Shown piece by piece: positions 6,381-6,798 of a stretch of DNA of 6,798 nucleotides. The position numbers were made by a program, and so were the translations under genes. Under the pieces are notes generated by a model that made no database searches, was not told where the DNA came from, and saw only the letters and a list, made by a program, of their open reading frames with translations. Within the stretch, counting starts at the first letter, position 1; every line of letters begins with the position of its first letter. The stretch comes from Candidatus Thorarchaeota archaeon (GTDB lineage Archaea; Asgardarchaeota; Thorarchaeia; Thorarchaeales; Thorarchaeaceae), in the NCBI GenBank assembly GCA_020355105.1, contig CP070658.1, positions 861,464 through 868,261 on the forward strand. Reading direction: 5' to 3'.

Positions 6381-6407
6381 ACACTACACGTGGTTGGCGT
6401 GTTGTGT
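6381..6407 (-). promoter_or_regulatory. Inverted repeat (possible leader hairpin) upstream of the giant gene
   Basis: Arms at 6381-6390 and 6398-6407 pair at nine of ten positions around a 7-base loop; on the minus strand they read ACACAACACG and CGTGTAGTGT, with one A-A mismatch. It lies 47 bases before the start codon and outside the ribosome site. It could be an RNA stem in the leader or a dyad for a regulator. There is no following T-run, so a terminator is unlikely. Confidence 0.45.
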
Positions 6408-6435
6408 GCTACATCCATATCTGGGAAAACCACCC

Positions 6436-6450
6436 GCATAATAATGAATG
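6436..6450 (-). promoter_or_regulatory. Weak TATA-like element for the giant gene
   Basis: The most AT-rich patch in the gap reads CATTCATTATTATG on the minus strand. An archaeal TATA box here would place transcription start about 25 bases downstream, just before the inverted repeat at 6381-6407. It matches the consensus poorly and no clear BRE is seen, so it is only a candidate. Confidence 0.22.
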
Positions 6451-6462
6451 GCGTGTCAATCG

Positions 6463-6474
6463 TTTCCGCGGAAA
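6463..6474. promoter_or_regulatory. Perfect 12-base palindrome in the intergenic gap
   Basis: TTTCCGCGGAAA is a perfect palindrome without a spacer, 15 bases past the stop codon of the upstream gene and just upstream of the AT-rich promoter candidate. It has no loop, so it is a poor RNA hairpin and a better fit to a dimeric DNA-binding protein. A chance palindrome of this length is uncommon but possible. Confidence 0.35.
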
Positions 6475-6489
6475 GAGAACTCGTTCGTT

Positions 6490-6798
6490 TTATCGATGCG
6501 CCAGATAGTCTCTATATCCAATAAAGCTGTATTCCAATCGGTCCTTCATGTCCTCGATTAGTTCGAACACTTTTGTTTCTGTATAATCACGTGGATGTAC
6601 GCCAACCTGCACTGGCCCTCCGAGCTCTATCTCAAGGAGCGCATTCGCAAACGAGGTGCCTTTCACACCCTGGCTCACAAGGAATTCCACGGTTCTATGT
6701 ACACGCTCATCGGAGAATGAGTGAATCTTGTTCTCCACTACACTGTACTTCATGCCTTCCGCTCTCATGGCCTTGCCAACTCTTGGAGGAGCTTGCCA
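6490..6798 (-). CDS. C-terminal part of a polysaccharide-deacetylase-like protein (DUF2334/CE4 type), 5' end beyond window
   Basis: Only the last 102 residues and the TAA stop (6490-6492) are present. The frame is open to the window edge, and the in-frame ATGs at 6768 and 6753 are probably internal. The visible part begins with WQAPPRV (6778-6798), followed by a Gly-Met-Lys-Tyr turn about ten residues later and an HPRDY motif (6583-6597) after a Gly-Gly-Pro-Val-Gln-Val strand. The tail ends in Glu-Tyr-Ser-Phe-Ile-Gly-Tyr. In CE4/DUF2334 polysaccharide deacetylases a proline-rich W/R-x-P-P loop, a 'G(F/M)KY' strand and a late His-Pro motif occur in this order, with the late His near the active site. 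That family would remove acetyl groups from amino sugars in surface glycans. The assignment rests on motif order alone; the metal-binding Asp/His motifs would lie outside the window. Another (beta/alpha)-barrel hydrolase is possible. It is co-directional with the giant surface-protein gene, 156 bases away. Confidence 0.5.
   Translation of the reverse strand, partial: WQAPPRVGKAMRAEGMKYSVVENKIHSFSDERVHRTVEFLVSQGVKGTSFANALLEIELGGPVQVGVHPRDYTETKVFELIEDMKDRLEYSFIGYRDYLAHR

Noticed and set aside
6381..6407. Intrinsic terminator of the upstream gene
   Set aside because: The stem has no T-run after it on the minus strand and lies more than 80 bases past the stop codon.
6203..6439. Minus-strand open frame of 78 codons overlapping the start of the giant gene
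   Set aside because: It is out of frame with the giant gene, crosses its ribosome site and signal-peptide region, and gives a low-complexity, His/Pro-rich product without a domain. The giant gene's frame has the ribosome site, the upstream in-frame stop and a clean signal peptide.
6438..6459. Bacterial-type promoter with TTGACA and TATTAT on the minus strand
   Set aside because: Both hexamers are present, but only 10 bases separate them, far from the 16-18 needed for a sigma-70 promoter.

Overview
The window carries the ends of two genes, both on the minus strand. One is a very large open reading frame that enters at base 6333 and is still open at base 1. The other is the 3' end of an upstream gene, at 6490-6798. 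The plus strand has only short antisense frames and nothing I would call a gene. I see no RNA gene, CRISPR array, insertion sequence, attachment site or origin.

The large gene encodes at least 2111 residues of a secreted, modular surface protein. I translated it from its ATG to the window edge without meeting a stop or needing a frameshift. From the N-terminus it has:
- a signal peptide;
- an unassigned beta-rich domain (about 116-306);
- a short acidic loop;
- a DNRLRE/CBM96-like beta domain (about 367-531);
- two DUF2341 + LamG-type (concanavalin A-like) cassettes, at about 550-880 and 1090-1425, separated by about 200 residues of unassigned beta-rich sequence;
- a ladder of Ig-like repeats of about 100 residues from 1486 to the edge, six complete and the start of a seventh.
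It has about 25 N-x-S/T sequons, only two cysteines, and no recognisable catalytic domain. The simplest reading is an extracellular adhesin or glycan-binding protein, with binding heads near the N-terminus on a repeat stalk. The C-terminus, where an anchor would normally lie, is outside the window.

The upstream gene is represented by its last 102 residues. These look like the C-terminal part of a polysaccharide-deacetylase-like (DUF2334/CE4-type) protein. A 156-base gap separates the two genes. It holds a good Shine-Dalgarno site for the large gene, a 9-of-10 inverted repeat in the probable leader, a perfect 12-base palindrome and a weak AT-rich promoter candidate.

Organism: base composition is balanced. 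DUF2341 + LamG in giant secreted proteins with long Ig-like ladders is a style I associate with uncultured archaea, in particular Asgard lineages such as Thorarchaeota, and with some Euryarchaeota. This is inference from protein style only; no phylogenetic marker is present, and a bacterial source is not excluded. I found no clear evidence of a new defence or mobile system. The interest lies in the protein's architecture and its glycan-related neighbour.
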